From: Ovis canadensis
Lineage: Eukaryota; Chordata; Mammalia; Artiodactyla; Bovidae
Direction of reading: 5' to 3'
Assembly (NCBI RefSeq): GCF_042477335.2
Contig: NC_091250.1
Coordinates: 63,991,384-64,055,383 of the forward strand
Length of the DNA stretch: 64,000 nt
The notes under the pieces are model-generated. The model saw nothing but the letters and a program-made list of their open reading frames with translations, had not been told where the DNA came from and searched no databases. How positions within the stretch are numbered: position 1 is the stretch's first letter; each line of letters begins with the position of its first letter. Position numbers and translations under genes: made by a program. Of this stretch, positions 22,167-33,530 are shown in pieces.

Positions 22167-23797
22167 TACATTAAAAAAAACAGAAAGAAAACCTTTGCTA
22201 GGTACAAAGCCAAAGTTAATCTGGATTTTCTTAAGATCTTGTGTGTACTGCTCTTGACAGCCTTTTACCCCAGTGCAATGCTGCATATGCAAAAATTCTT
22301 TAAAAAAGGATAACAGCAGATGGAAAACTAAGTTGTGCTAAACCAGGCATTTGGGGGAACTAGCAGCCGTAGGTAAACTAAAAGTTACCAAAAAAAAGGC
22401 AACTTACAGAAATCATGCTCTTAGAACACATGGCACCTGCCTTCATAGTCAAAATGGAAAGGAAAATTGAAAAGAGAATCTAAATAATCTTGGAATTACC
22501 AAGAGCAGAATCATGGGGTCTCTCACTTTCACTTTTAACTAAAGGAATTACTTTTAAAAATCCTCCTATAACTTTTTCAAAAAGCTTTGAAAACATTAAA
22601 TTCTTGAAGCTGCAACCCAGTTTTTACAAGATCTTGATTTGATAGTGTGGAAATATGAAGTTATTTTTCCTTATATTTATTTCGTTAAAACTGGGTGCAT
22701 GTCAATTTCTGTAGCAGTTTAGTCATTTAAGATAAAACAAAAGCCAAACTTTCATTCAACTTAAAAATTCCAGTCACACACACACACTCACCTACTCCTT
22801 TTCCTCAGCCCACTGCTGTGTGTGTGTTTGTGTGTATTTATGTGTCTGTGCACGTGTGTAGTGTGTGGTAGTAATGGATTCTGTTAGGTACTCTTTTCTC
22901 CCTATGGAGAGAATTTAGAGGTTACCAGACATGCTTGACTGTCTCTGTAAATCCTTTTTTGATTGTTGTTTCTCTTTTGTCTTCTGTATGTCAATATCAA
23001 ATGATGGGTTTCTAGTGGAGAGCATGTTCAGTTCTTCAGAGTCTGACACTGGAATACACTCTTCAGTCATCTTAAGTAGGAAATTTACTCTTGGCTTGAC
23101 CTGCTCCAGTTACCCTGGTACTGCACCCATCTTCATTTCTAGCATCACTGCTTGTTTTCATGGGGTGAAATTATATAAGGATATCTGTAGCATGCCCAAA
23201 TGCATTAGCGTTCAGTTTAATAGTACAAAACACATGCACAATCATGAAGATGCTAGTTCTTATTTTATGTGTTGGCTGTGGTAAGAAATATGTCTAGAAT
23301 AATATTCATAGAATTCAACACTTTCATTACTGAAGGCAAAAAAATGAAATATATAGATTATAAAATTAATGATGATTAAAGTAAGCAGAAATGATAAAAA
23401 TAAACCTAGACATTAATTATTGAATGGATTTTTAAATGTAAGATTATTAGAAGGTCAAAAACTCTTCTTTGAACAAACAAAAACAATTGAATTAATGCAA
23501 ATAAAAATGCAGAAAGTAAAGCCTTAAATATGCATTGGTGTTAAATAATCATAATAAACAGATCTATAAAATATGTTAATAAATTTGAAACTTAAATGAG
23601 GTATTCTTTTAAGGTAATATTTGTTTTAAAATTTAACCTTCAATAATTTTATATAAAAATTTAACTTTCAACATATGATTACTTTTTCAATAATTTAATT
23701 TTATACATGAGGAAAATATCCAGATTTTTTTGTTTTTATAACACTGATATCAATACCTGACAGAGTACAGCAAATTGAAAAAACTCAAAGTACAGAA
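22167..23797. other. unassigned sequence with CA/TG dinucleotide pair
   Basis: (CA)n at 22775-22787 and interrupted (TG)n at 22817-22866 lie 30 bases apart and could pair. A 117-codon plus frame (22931-23284) has no recognisable domain and I do not call it a gene. Confidence 0.4.
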
Positions 23798-23903
23798 ATC
23801 TCATGTTGATATTTGGCAGAAACCAACACAATTCTGTAAAGAAATTATACTTTAATTAAAAAATAAATTAATTCCAAAACATATATATATATATATATAT
23901 ATT
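23798..23903 (+). repeat. L1 3' terminal scrap plus (AT)n
   Basis: 'ggcagaaaccaacacaattc' followed by 'tgtaaagaaattatacttta' is an L1 3' end. The A-rich tail passes into (AT)n at 23879-23903, a microsatellite born in the tail. Confidence 0.65.
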
Positions 23904-24856
23904 ATTTTAAAAAAACCAAAGCAGAGAAATTCCATTTTATTTTATATCTAAAGTGTGATGTAAATCCTAAATTATACTTTAAAAATAGAGGAATTCTAAT
24001 AATGCACAAAAGAATCATACATTCTGATATATTAGGGTTTGCCCAAACAAATTCATATGAAGAATAATGTAATTCAATATAAGTGTAATTCAAGGAAGTA
24101 AAAGTAAGACAAAAATAATTTGGTAAATTCAATTTCTATTTTTATTTAAAACTACGAACTGTAAAATCAAAAACAAAATAGTCATCAGTAATAATTTAAA
24201 AATTACCTATCTTTTCTACTAACTATATGCTAATTCTCAAAACACTGTCAGTTAAAAATATAATTAGACAAGAAAAACTGTAAGAACACAAAGCTGAATT
24301 TCCACTTTTCTCCACATGCTATATTTTTGTTTCTCTTCTTTGAAAGTCCTAACAATCCTACCTATTTACACTTGATGCTGTCAACTCCTTTTTGCCCATG
24401 CTTCTTTAATTCTATGTCAGTTAGAATTTTGTTCTAACTAATACACAACAATTGGTAACCTCAAGGTTACCAAAGAATTTTCAGTTACTATATATGATGT
24501 TTAATCAGATGTATTACTTAGATAAAATAGTTGACCATTATTTCCTCCTTGATTTACCATATCACTTGGCTTTCAGGACACCATGATTTTTGTTCTGTCT
24601 TACTGGCTGCTGCTTCTCACTTTATTTACTACTATCTCAAACTTTTCCAAACCTATCAACATTGGAGAACTGAATTTAATTCTTGTACAATTCATCTCTC
24701 TGCCATTACTCACTTGTTGAAGGACATTAAATACATTTATATGTCTCAAAATTGATAATTTATATCACCAGCTCAGAATTTTTGCTGATATTCAGATGTG
24801 CATATCCAACAGCTTACTTGACATTCATCTGTCATCTCAAATGGGCAATTAATGCA
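23904..24856. other. unassigned AT-rich spacer with small hairpin
   Basis: A perfect 9-bp inverted repeat (ttggtaacc / ggttaccaa) with a 4-nt loop lies at 24452-24473. Otherwise nothing recognisable. Confidence 0.4.
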
Positions 24857-25074
24857 GCGAAGCGTGAGTGCATACATGCTCACTCGGTCCAATTCCTTGC
24901 CATTCCATGGACTGGATTCATCCTCTGTCCATGGAATTTTCCAGGCAAGAGTACTGGAGTGGGTTGCTATTTCCTACTCCAGGGGATCTTCCTGACCCAG
25001 GGACTGAACCATATCTCTTGCGTCTCCTGCATTGGCAAGTGAATTCTTTACCACTGAGCCACCTGAGAAACCTT
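24857..25074 (-). repeat. Bov-tA SINE, antisense
   Basis: Complete antisense body and head ('accactgagccacctgag'); B-box complement weak ('gggactgaaccatatc'). Confidence 0.85.
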
Positions 25075-25298
25075 AGTAGACATAAAAATGTGTATGACTA
25101 AAACTGTTCTCCCCTTTCACTGAAAGGAAATCTTCTAAGTTGATGGCAATTCCATAATTCCAGCTGCATAGGTGAAAAGCCTGGAAGCTATCTGTGGCTC
25201 CATATTCAAATCATCATGAAGTTCTATTGATTATTTCAAATTTTAGGACATCTGAAAGCTGACCACTGCTGGTATACTCCACTGCTAATATTTCCACA

Positions 25299-25362
25299 TG
25301 CTGCTGCTGCTTCTGCTAAGTCGTTTCAGTCATGTTCAACTCTGTACGACCCCATAGCCACC
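25299..25362 (-). repeat. BOV-A2 3' scrap, antisense
   Basis: Only the terminal (CTG)n plus 'ctaagtcgtttcagtcatg' part is present; a 5'-truncated copy about 60 bases long. Confidence 0.7.
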
Positions 25363-25510
25363 ATTAATTTTCATTTGGCTTAGTGCAATAATTTTCTGAC
25401 ATATTCTTTCCAAGTATGAATGATCCCACTCTGTCTATATTTTGGTCTCAAAATAGCAGTCAGAGTTAATATCACAAATGAATGTCAAATCATAACCCTC
25501 CTCTGCTTAA

Positions 25511-25685
25511 AACTCTGCAGTGTAGGGGTGAGGATATGGAAGGCACAAACTGCAAGATGTAAGACAGGCTCAAGGACATATTGTACAACACAGGGAATAT
25601 AGTCAATATTTTATAATAACTGTAAATGGAAAGTGACCTTTAAAATTGTATTAAAGATTAAAAACACAAAATGAACTCTGTAATG
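25511..25685 (+). mobile_element. L1 3' UTR insertion inside L2
   Basis: L1 3' UTR at 25523-25673 ('attgtacaacacagggaata' then 'ttataataactgtaaatgga'). Duplication aactctg(c/t)a(g/a)tg at 25511-25522 and 25674-25685. Confidence 0.7.
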
Positions 25686-25711
25686 ATTCTCCACCTCACT
25701 CAGCGTCAACA

Positions 25712-25977
25712 TCTTGTTGTTGTTTAGTCACTAAGTACTATCTGACTCTTTTTTTAAAATTTTTTAATATAAATTTATTTATTTTAATTGGAGGTTTCTA
25801 TCTGACTCTTTTGTGAACCCATGGACTGTAGTAGCCTACCAGGCTCCTCTGTTGATGGGGTTTCCCACACAAGCATATTGGAATGGATTGTCATTTCCTT
25901 CTCCAGGGGGTCTTCCTGACCCGGAGTTCAAACCCACGTTCCTCGCATTGGCAGGTGCTGAGACACCAGGGAAACCT
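25712..25977 (-). repeat. Bov-tA SINE, antisense, interrupted
   Basis: Antisense Bov-tA from the 'ttgttgtttagtcac' tail to 'gacaccagggaaacc'. A 60-base foreign segment, including one copy of the duplicated site, interrupts the tail side. Confidence 0.82.
25738..25812 (-). mobile_element. ultra-short L1 insertion (about 45 bp)
   Basis: Bases 25753-25797 are the antisense of an L1 A-rich tail plus only some 20-30 bases of 3' terminus ('ttattttaattggaggtt', the complement of the L1 end at 33379-33400). Perfect 15-bp duplication ctatctgactctttt at 25738-25752 and 25798-25812. Confidence 0.88.
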
Positions 25978-26165
25978 TACAGAAGTATAAAGTAACCTTA
26001 CCTGATACAGCTGATCTTTTCCTTTCTCTTTTTGTCTGATATCATTTTACTATCTCTCAATCTCTTCCTTGATTCCTTTGCTGTGTCTCAGTAACATCAG
26101 GGATATTCCAACATGCCCCTGTCCCTGACTGCCTGGAAGTATCCTCCCTCTTCTGAATAATTCTT

Positions 26166-26384
26166 TCAGTCTCTTCATGTGTGTGCATGCTAAGTCACTT
26201 AACTGTAACCCCCCAGGCTCCTCTGCCTTTGGGATTCTCCAGGCAAGAATCCTGAAACGGAATGTCATGCCCTCCTCCAGGTCATCTTCCTAACCCAGGG
26301 ATCAGACTTGTATCTCTTATGTCACCTGCATTGGCAGGTAAGTTCTTTACCACTGGAATCATTGGGAAGCCTCAGTCTCTTCAT
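26166..26384 (-). repeat. Bov-tA SINE, antisense, 13-bp duplication
   Basis: Body 26179-26371 with a deletion in the Bov-A part. Perfect flanks tcagtctcttcat at 26166-26178 and 26372-26384. It interrupts the L2 fossil. Confidence 0.88.
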
Positions 26385-26430
26385 ATTTTTGCTCAAATCT
26401 TACTTTAGTTTATTTTCACAATAATGTGCC

Positions 26431-28320
26431 AATCACCAATCTATTTCCTTGCAAATTCATCCTTCATTGCTGGCTGTAAGAAAATGGGGATGGGCTCTGT
26501 AAATGATTTTTCTTTGTCTGCTGTTACAGGTTAACTTTTGCAGGAGAGAGCACTTGAGAGGTATTACAAGAGAAAGGTTTTTCCTCTTGCTTTCAGTATG
26601 CTATCTCAGCAGGCTCCTGCTGGGTACAAGACTGTTCCAGAGTTTGATTCCTACCATCTAGGGGGATTCTCCGGCTTCAGGCTTCTGTAGCACAATAATT
26701 TTCTTCAACACCTGGGAACCTGCAGAGTGCTAAGCTCACCTCAACAGCATCAAGAACTCCTTCTGACATCACCTTCAGGAAATTATGTTTGTGGACATCT
26801 TTTGCCCAAATCAAAAATGGTAGATTCCAGCAAGGTGCCCCATCGGCACCTCCATGATTTTTGCACTATTCAGTGCATCACAGCCATGTGTCCTCAAACA
26901 ATATGTTAATTTCCATTTTACTTTGTACTTTATACATTTATAGTAGTTTTTGAGAAATGTACAATGAAAAATAGCAGTATTATTAATAATTTAAAAAGAT
27001 AGTTGTGACTTATTTTTATATATCTTGTGTAATTAAAAATTATTTATTTGCATCAGATAGGTGCAGCACTTTTATTGTGCTTCAGCTACTCTGTGATCAG
27101 CCATACTATGTGCATTGAACAACATGTGAGAATTTGAAATTCACAATTTGCTGTAACTGTAAACAGTCTGTTGTATTTTTACAACAGTTTATTATTTTGT
27201 TCATCAATATAGTGATTGAGTATTCAGCAATATGGCCAAATATAAGTTTAACAAATAAAATGTATTATTTTCCTGTAAATTAAATGACAAATTTTAATTT
27301 TTGTTAAAATTATTTTCCTGTCAAATAAACAGAATAAATGTATTCTAAATTCTATAAAAATAAAAAAAAAAGTAGAATTCCAGCAATCTGGGCAAATGAA
27401 GATATGGAGAAAGAAGGGAAGAGAGAGTGAGTCAGGGATAGACAGTTATAGAAAATGAGGCTATGGAGACAAATTATACTGAGAATTCTCTGCTTTCTAT
27501 TATTCTTCTTTGGACAGTTCTTTCAGAAAGCAATGGACCAGAGCTGAAAACTAGATTTTTGCTGTTGTGATTAAAACCCAGTTGCCGGATACTGCCAATG
27601 TCTTATATTCTAGAAACACATTTAAATGATAATAACACAGCAGTATTGACGGTGTTCCAGCTCATATTCATTTGACAATGAGAAAGTATAGTGTGCTTCG
27701 ATTGTAATTGCTGTCAGACATTGCAGTGGTTCTCCTGTACATGTTTATTCTAACTTTATTTTCTCTATAACTTGAAATGCTGTCACTCACCAGTCAGCAA
27801 CCAGAAAACAACAGGAAACACGTCAGGTCAACTGAGAGTTTTTCATGTTGGAGATGTTAGGCCTAAAAATATAGTTCTGCCAAAAGCTGATTTATAGTGG
27901 TGATGTTGGTTATTTACTGTGTTATCATGAAATAACTCTGTTGTATTTTTGTGATTTACCAAGTGCTTTATGTAAAATTCTGGGTGGTGATTTAACACAG
28001 CTCTCTAAATAATTCCCTTCTCTGAGGCTCCTGATGCTCATTCTGATTTATGATGTCAGACTGAAGATGAGAGGCTTCCGTATAAAAGAGATCATTTATA
28101 AAAGTAGGACTCTTTCTATAGCAGCCATGCTAGACAGTGAAAGGGTCTCATTTTAAGAGCTAAAATGCCTACAGGCACTGCCAGAAAGTGTCTGGTCTCC
28201 ACAGCTGTCGAAATCTCATCTAATCTGCCCAGCCAAGACAGCCTCTAATGCTCACTGAACTTCCCATTCATCTTGAGAAGAGCTCTAACCAAATTTGTAA
28301 GGAAGAAATAGGCTTATGCT
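26431..28320. other. repeat-poor sequence, candidate conserved non-coding region
   Basis: About 1.9 kb without a repeat I recognise. The part from about 27600 to 28320 has balanced complexity and no long frame. Whether it is constrained cannot be judged from one sequence. Confidence 0.35.
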
Positions 28321-29000
28321 AGGGAACAAATCAGTTTAGGATTCTTTTTTTTTTCTCCTTTCCTTCCAACAAACCTAAATGATTATGTAGGTACATACCC
28401 TAGGTTTGAAAGAACAAGGTAATTTGCTATGATGCATTTTATTTAATATCTGGAAGAATATAGAAAGTAAATCAAGTTAGTTAACCCACCAGCATACCTA
28501 ATAGATACTAATAATTTATTATAGAGGGAATACTAAGTGAACAGTCAGCTATTATCCAATTGATGTGATCAATACAGGTAGGTAATGGTCCATGGCTAAT
28601 TGAAACCTTACTAATGATTGATAATAGTGCCATTGTCAGATTGGCAGTGGGCATAAGTTATCTGTCATTATGTTTGCCCAAATGAAGAGATTGATGCCAC
28701 TTTGTGTCTGTTTACTTTTGCATATTTTAAAATATGACCAACATAAAGCAATCTGCATAATAGATTATGATTTTTAAATGATAATAAAGAACTGTGAAAT
28801 TACCCCAACTACGGGTTTGTTTAAAAAGCCAATGGATCAACAAGTAGATTTTTGGGATTATTTCATTAGTTACTTTGGGAATAGCATCCTGGCCTATATC
28901 TACTTGGGAACTATGAGTACTAATTTTTGTGACCAATTCTTCTTAGAAATAAGTGTAGCATATGGTTTGACTTGACTGAAAACTCAAAATGAATCTTGAG
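28321..29000. other. AT-rich block with clustered homeobox-like cores
   Basis: Contains several TAAT/ATTGAT cores (ccaattgatgtgatcaat near 28557, ctaattgaaa near 28597, atgattgataatag near 28613). Such cores are expected often by chance in AT-rich DNA, so this is only a pointer. Confidence 0.25.
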
Positions 29001-30156
29001 GATCTTACTAAGAGTAACACATCTTACTCTAGCTGCATGTTTTCAGATATAGTGTAACTTGTTATTAAATTTAAAGCAATCTACTCTAATCAATCAATAA
29101 TAATAATATATAATTTCTAAATATGTAGATATATGATCAGATAAATGAATAATCTGCTTTAAAATATTTTAAACAACCATATCTATTTAAAAGAATATAG
29201 CCCTCTGTACATTAAGCCATTCACTTTTGTATATTTATAAAATCAAAAATATGAGGTTCTATCAATATTTATCAAATATTCAAAGGTTATATCAACAACA
29301 TATATCAGTTCTCACATAAAACTTTAGATAAACTATATTTTCTTCTCTCTGTAACTATATTTCCTGTTTTATATTTCTACTTATTTAACCCAAGCACTGG
29401 TCTCTGGTGTTTCTCAGTTTCTGTTCTAATGCTGGAAACAGATTTCCTACCTTGATGAATGAGCTCTGCCAGAGCTTATATACTTTGATGCCCTGGCACC
29501 TCTTGCAGTAATAATGAAAACTGCTGCCTCCTAATAGGTACTGCTGTTAACTCTAGTGAGAAAGGGGATTTTACAAGATGATTTATTGACTACACAAAAT
29601 GATTCCAAAACTGATTTCCTGGCTGACAAGTAACAATAATATTACCAGTTGATATTAAACTTACATAAATGGAAAGTTAATATAAAAATCTGATTTAAAA
29701 AAGACTTCTGTACTGACATACCTAAAATGAAAAGATCTAAGTCCTATATCTTAATGGCTTTCAAGCTTGAAAATCTATGGCATGTAATATGAGTAGCCAA
29801 ACACCGGGTGGTTGTGATAGCTCATAGATAACCTTGAAAGAATAATTACCTGTAGACCTATCCAATTCCTTGCCATGCTTTTCTCATCATAATAGTCCAG
29901 AAATTGGTGTTCCTGTACTTATGGTCATGGCATTTTTAAAAGTCAGAATGCAACATGAAATACCAAGTACTCATTTATTAAATGTCTTAAACTACAGCCC
30001 AGCCTTCAGAAATAAAATCCAAATCTACTAAGCATGCTCTAAAAAAGATATTATCTCTTTGCTCTATAAAGTTGGTGGGAAAATAATTTTAACTGCTCCC
30101 TGCATGATGGGTGGGTGAGTGGCAGTTCTGGCAATAGCATTCTGAAGTGGAATAGC
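29001..30156. other. unassigned AT-rich spacer
   Basis: No recognisable gene or repeat. Confidence 0.4.
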
Positions 30157-30190
30157 TCTATCTATTTGTCTATCTACTTATCTGTCTATC
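30157..30190. repeat. imperfect (TATC)n microsatellite
   Basis: Six to eight TATC/TGTC-type units with interruptions. Confidence 0.75.
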
Positions 30191-30275
30191 CTAAGTGTGG
30201 ACTAAAATTCCAAGAGGAAAAACAATCTGTACTGAACACACAAAGCTATTTAAATTTGGAGTTAAAAATCACAAC

Positions 30276-30372
30276 CCCCTCCAATATTCTTATCTGGAAA
30301 CCTCATAGACAGAGGATCATGGCTGGCTATAATCCCTGGGGTCACAAAGGGTTGGACATGACTGAGCACACA
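30276..30372 (+). repeat. Bov-tA 3' fragment, sense
   Basis: Only the Bov-A body remains ('ctccaatattcttatctgga' to 'ggttggacatgactgagcac'), with a deletion; the tRNA head is absent. Confidence 0.75.
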
Positions 30373-30819
30373 CACAATTTTATAACCAATGCTCTTTTCA
30401 TTATATTATTACAGATATCAAAATGTTTGATTTATTACTGTGACTATTACTGATTTATTGTGGAAAGAAAATAGGCATGTTACATAAAAGCTTATAATAA
30501 AAGATGTAAATTTGCTTGCTTATGACTTCTGTGGGATTCTCCAGAAAACCAAAAATAAAAACAAAAACAACATCAAGCATCTCCTTTATGCCGCAGTAAA
30601 GAATACAAAAACTTTTAAAGTGTATTCTGTGAAGCAAAGTTCTTTGAAGATTTCCAAAAAGTAAATTGGTTTAGTCACTGCCTTCACCACTTCATGGCAC
30701 CCCTTTGTACCGTACATCCGAAGACATTGTTTGGTAAAAGACATAACTCAAAATATGCTAAGGTTGAATCAGTGGTCACTTATATACACTTCACTTGAAG
30801 ATAAAGCATTTGAAGAGAA
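30373..30819. other. unassigned spacer
   Basis: Nothing recognisable. Confidence 0.4.
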
Positions 30820-30910
30820 GTATCTGAGCTTACCCAGGCAGATAGAAGGAGAGCTGGGACTCCTCGTTACACTCCTGATTCCCTGAATAGAGCTCTTTGC
30901 ACTTAACCAA
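30820..30910 (+). repeat. possible MIR terminal fragment
   Basis: 'agcttacccaggcagataga' then 'ggagagctgggactcc' resembles the MIR tail. Confidence 0.42.
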
Positions 30911-31687
30911 GCTGCTTTCCTGATATTTGACTAGCTTTGGAAATTGCAGATTCTAAAGGCTATGAATCCAAATGCTTGTGCATTTGGCTTTTCCTTTGTA
31001 CATTTTATAATAGCTCTGTGGCTGTGGAGAAGGTAATCTACTTCTCAGTGTGCGTGTCCTTTTACTACCGGCGATAATCTACTGAGTTCTGGAGTTCCCA
31101 TAATATAAGCAACTCCCTTTGTGACTTTAAATTGCTGTAGGTCTGTAATGGTGCTTGGCACTTTAATAATTAGTCTACAGGGAGCTTTAATAGAGTAGGG
31201 CAACTGTTTTAATTAACTTAATCCCCAGAACATGAGTTGACCATTAGACATCAAATCACAGTTTAGCTCCAAGTATATTTGAACTCTGAGGAAATCACAT
31301 TTGTAACTACAGTGGGGATAACATTATCTTCTGTTATAAAACAATGCAGCTGCAGCTTATTTGGCTTCACTGGCCTCTGACATTGTGGTAAATGGAAGTC
31401 ATTATTTCTATTGGAATGAATGTATAATAGAAACAGTTTAGGAGTTTGGCTTTGGGTAGTGTAGAAATGATGTGTGCTGGTTGGCCTAATTCATAAGAAG
31501 CAAAAGACAAATAGGAAAGCCATTTTAAAACTTGCAGAGTGCATATTTTCAGCTGAGTAAAGAAATGCATGCTGCAAAGTGACTTAGAAAGTTAATTTAG
31601 CTCAAAAAGAACAATATTGCAATAAGATGTTTTTATGCTCTGGTAACTTACTTTATGTTATTTTTTTAAACTGTAGGATTGACTGTT
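30911..31687. other. repeat-poor sequence, candidate conserved non-coding region
   Basis: No repeat recognised. Contains 'aataattagtct', 'ttttaattaactta' and a 'gcagctgcagc' E-box-like palindrome. Conservation untested. Confidence 0.3.
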
Positions 31688-32105
31688 TTAGTCACTCATT
31701 TATTCAGACACCTTTATTAAACATGAGTTATGTATAGGGAAAATGCCAGGTGCAGAGGACATGCAGAAAGCTATTTGCAGTAATAAAACCACAATCTAGA
31801 GTTTACAAAATATGCTTTCTTCTATATAAGGGATTTTGTTCTCACAACAAGTTGAAAAGACTTTTTTTTCACTGGTTCATGTATTCCTTTCCACATTCTA
31901 CATACAATTGAAACATCTATTATTTAGGCAGGGCAATAGACCTCAGGGAGTAGAAAGGAATAAGACACGCAAGGTAACCTTCAAGAACTTAAAGCAAAGT
32001 AGGTAGGGCAAGCAAGTAAAAGGGCAATTAAATACTGTGTGATTAAGTTGGATACAAATGTTAATTATAGGGTGCTACAAGAGGACACAGGAAAGAGACT
32101 CGTTG
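31688..32105 (-). repeat. L2 LINE 3' region, antisense
   Basis: Starts with the antisense 'cactcatttattcagaca' end, then an 'aaaatgccaggtgcagaggac' block, and '-aataagacacgcaaggtaac' continuing to 'ggtgctacaagaggacacag'. A less clear segment lies at 31810-31910. Confidence 0.5.
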
Positions 32106-32340
32106 TCTTGAGATTCCAGAAATTCTCATAGATGACACAATATTTGGATTAAAAAGCTGAAAATCAAGAGGTGTAGTCAGACCTCAAGTTGGATAAAGTT
32201 GTTCCAAGAAAAATTAGTCAATGTGCAAGGACTCAGATCCAAAAGAAATTTGGTCTGATTTTTAATTTTAAAGAAATTTTTCTGCTGGAGAAGAAAATGT
32301 GTAACAATTGCAAGGATACATTGATTATTTAAAAAAGAAG

Positions 32341-32951
32341 GGGACAAGGTGGAAGCAGTGACAGATGTCTTCTTCTTGGGCTCTAAAATCACTGTGGATG
32401 GTGACTGTAGCCACGAAATTAGAAGACAATTGCTTTTTGGAAGGAAAGCTATAACAAACCTCGACAGTGTTTTAAAAAACAAAGTTATCACCATGCCAGC
32501 AAAGGCAGTATAGTCAAGACTGTGATCTTTTCAGTAGTTATGTACGGATGTGAGAGTTGGATCATAGAGGAGGCAGAACACTGAAGAATTGATTCCTTTG
32601 AACTGTGGTGCTGGAAAAGCCTCTTGAGAGTTCCTTGGAAAGCAAAGAGATCAAACTAATCAATCCTAAAGGAAATCAATTCTAAATACTCATTGGAAGG
32701 ACTGATGCTGAAACTGAAGCTCCAATACTTTGGTCACCTGATATGAAGAGCTGACTCACTGGAAAAGACCCTGATGCTGGGAAAGATTGAAAGCAGGAGA
32801 AGAGGATGAGATAGTTGGATGGCACCACCAATTTAATGGACATGAACTTGGGCAAACTCAGGGAGGTGGTGATGGACAGGGAGGCCTGGCGTGCTGCAGT
32901 CCATGGGATCTAAGAGAGTCAGACACAACTTGATGACTGAACAACAACAAC
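32341..32951 (+). mobile_element. BovB LINE 3' end, sense, old copy
   Basis: From the region downstream of RT ('gacaaggtggaagcagtg') to the 3' terminus, ending in an (AAC)n-like tail rather than the usual CTGAA repeats. Many indels; no frame survives. No clear duplication. Confidence 0.85.
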
Positions 32952-33251
32952 ATACTGCTTCTCAGATTTGTTCAAAATATACATGCTATGTGTATGCATA
33001 CTCCTAAATATTTTCATACCCAGTATAACATTTTCTTCTCCAAACTAAACTCTGAAAAGATGATTCTACCTTAACACTTTAAAGCATGCTTTCTATTGAC
33101 ATGAATTACAAAATCATTGAGTCACAGAAAATCAGATATGGGAGAAATCTTCAAGTAATAGAATGCTTGAAGCCTTAATGGATTTTTATATTTCTGACAA
33201 GTCTTCTTTTAGTATAAATTAGAATATCACTATTATAATATCAGGAATATT

Positions 33252-33412
33252 TAAATGACCCAGAGGGATGGTATGGGGAGGGAGGTGGGAGGGGGGGTTC
33301 AGGATGGGGAACACATGTATACCTGTGATGGATTCATGTTGATGTATGGTAAAACCAATACAATATTGTAAAGTAATTAACCTCCAATTAAAATAAATAA
33401 ATTTAAAAAAAG
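33252..33412 (+). mobile_element. L1 3' UTR end, 5'-truncated
   Basis: Begins at 'gacccagagggatggtatgg', has a G-rich block (33275-33297), then 'aaaaccaatacaatattgta' and an A-rich tail. A possible 7-bp duplication (gaatatt) is weak. It closely matches the 18.7-kb L1 end. Confidence 0.85.
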
Positions 33413-33530
33413 AATATTCATTCCATTTTGAGCATCTTCAATATTGTTAAAATTTTCTTTGACTTTCCACGCACTTTCCCAAACACTATTTCTGAAGTTA
33501 CTTAAGTAAATCTGAGCTCTCTTCAAGAGT
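33413..33530. other. unassigned spacer
   Basis: Nothing recognisable. Confidence 0.4.

Larger units (their letters stand above)
25440..26430 (+). repeat. L2 LINE fossil broken into four pieces
   Basis: L2 pieces at about 25440-25522 ('aaatcataaccctcctctgc'), 25674-25711 ('gattctccacctcactcagc'), 25980-26178 (a '-ttgctgtgtctcag-aac' to 'ctgcctggaagtatcctccc' run) and 26385-26430 ('gctcaaatcttacttt') are in L2 order. The gaps are an L1, a Bov-tA that itself holds an L1, and a second Bov-tA. Confidence 0.6.

Noticed and set aside
22931..23284. 117-codon plus frame as a small gene
   Set aside because: No recognisable domain, no splice or promoter context and a Cys/Ser/Phe-rich composition typical of chance frames.
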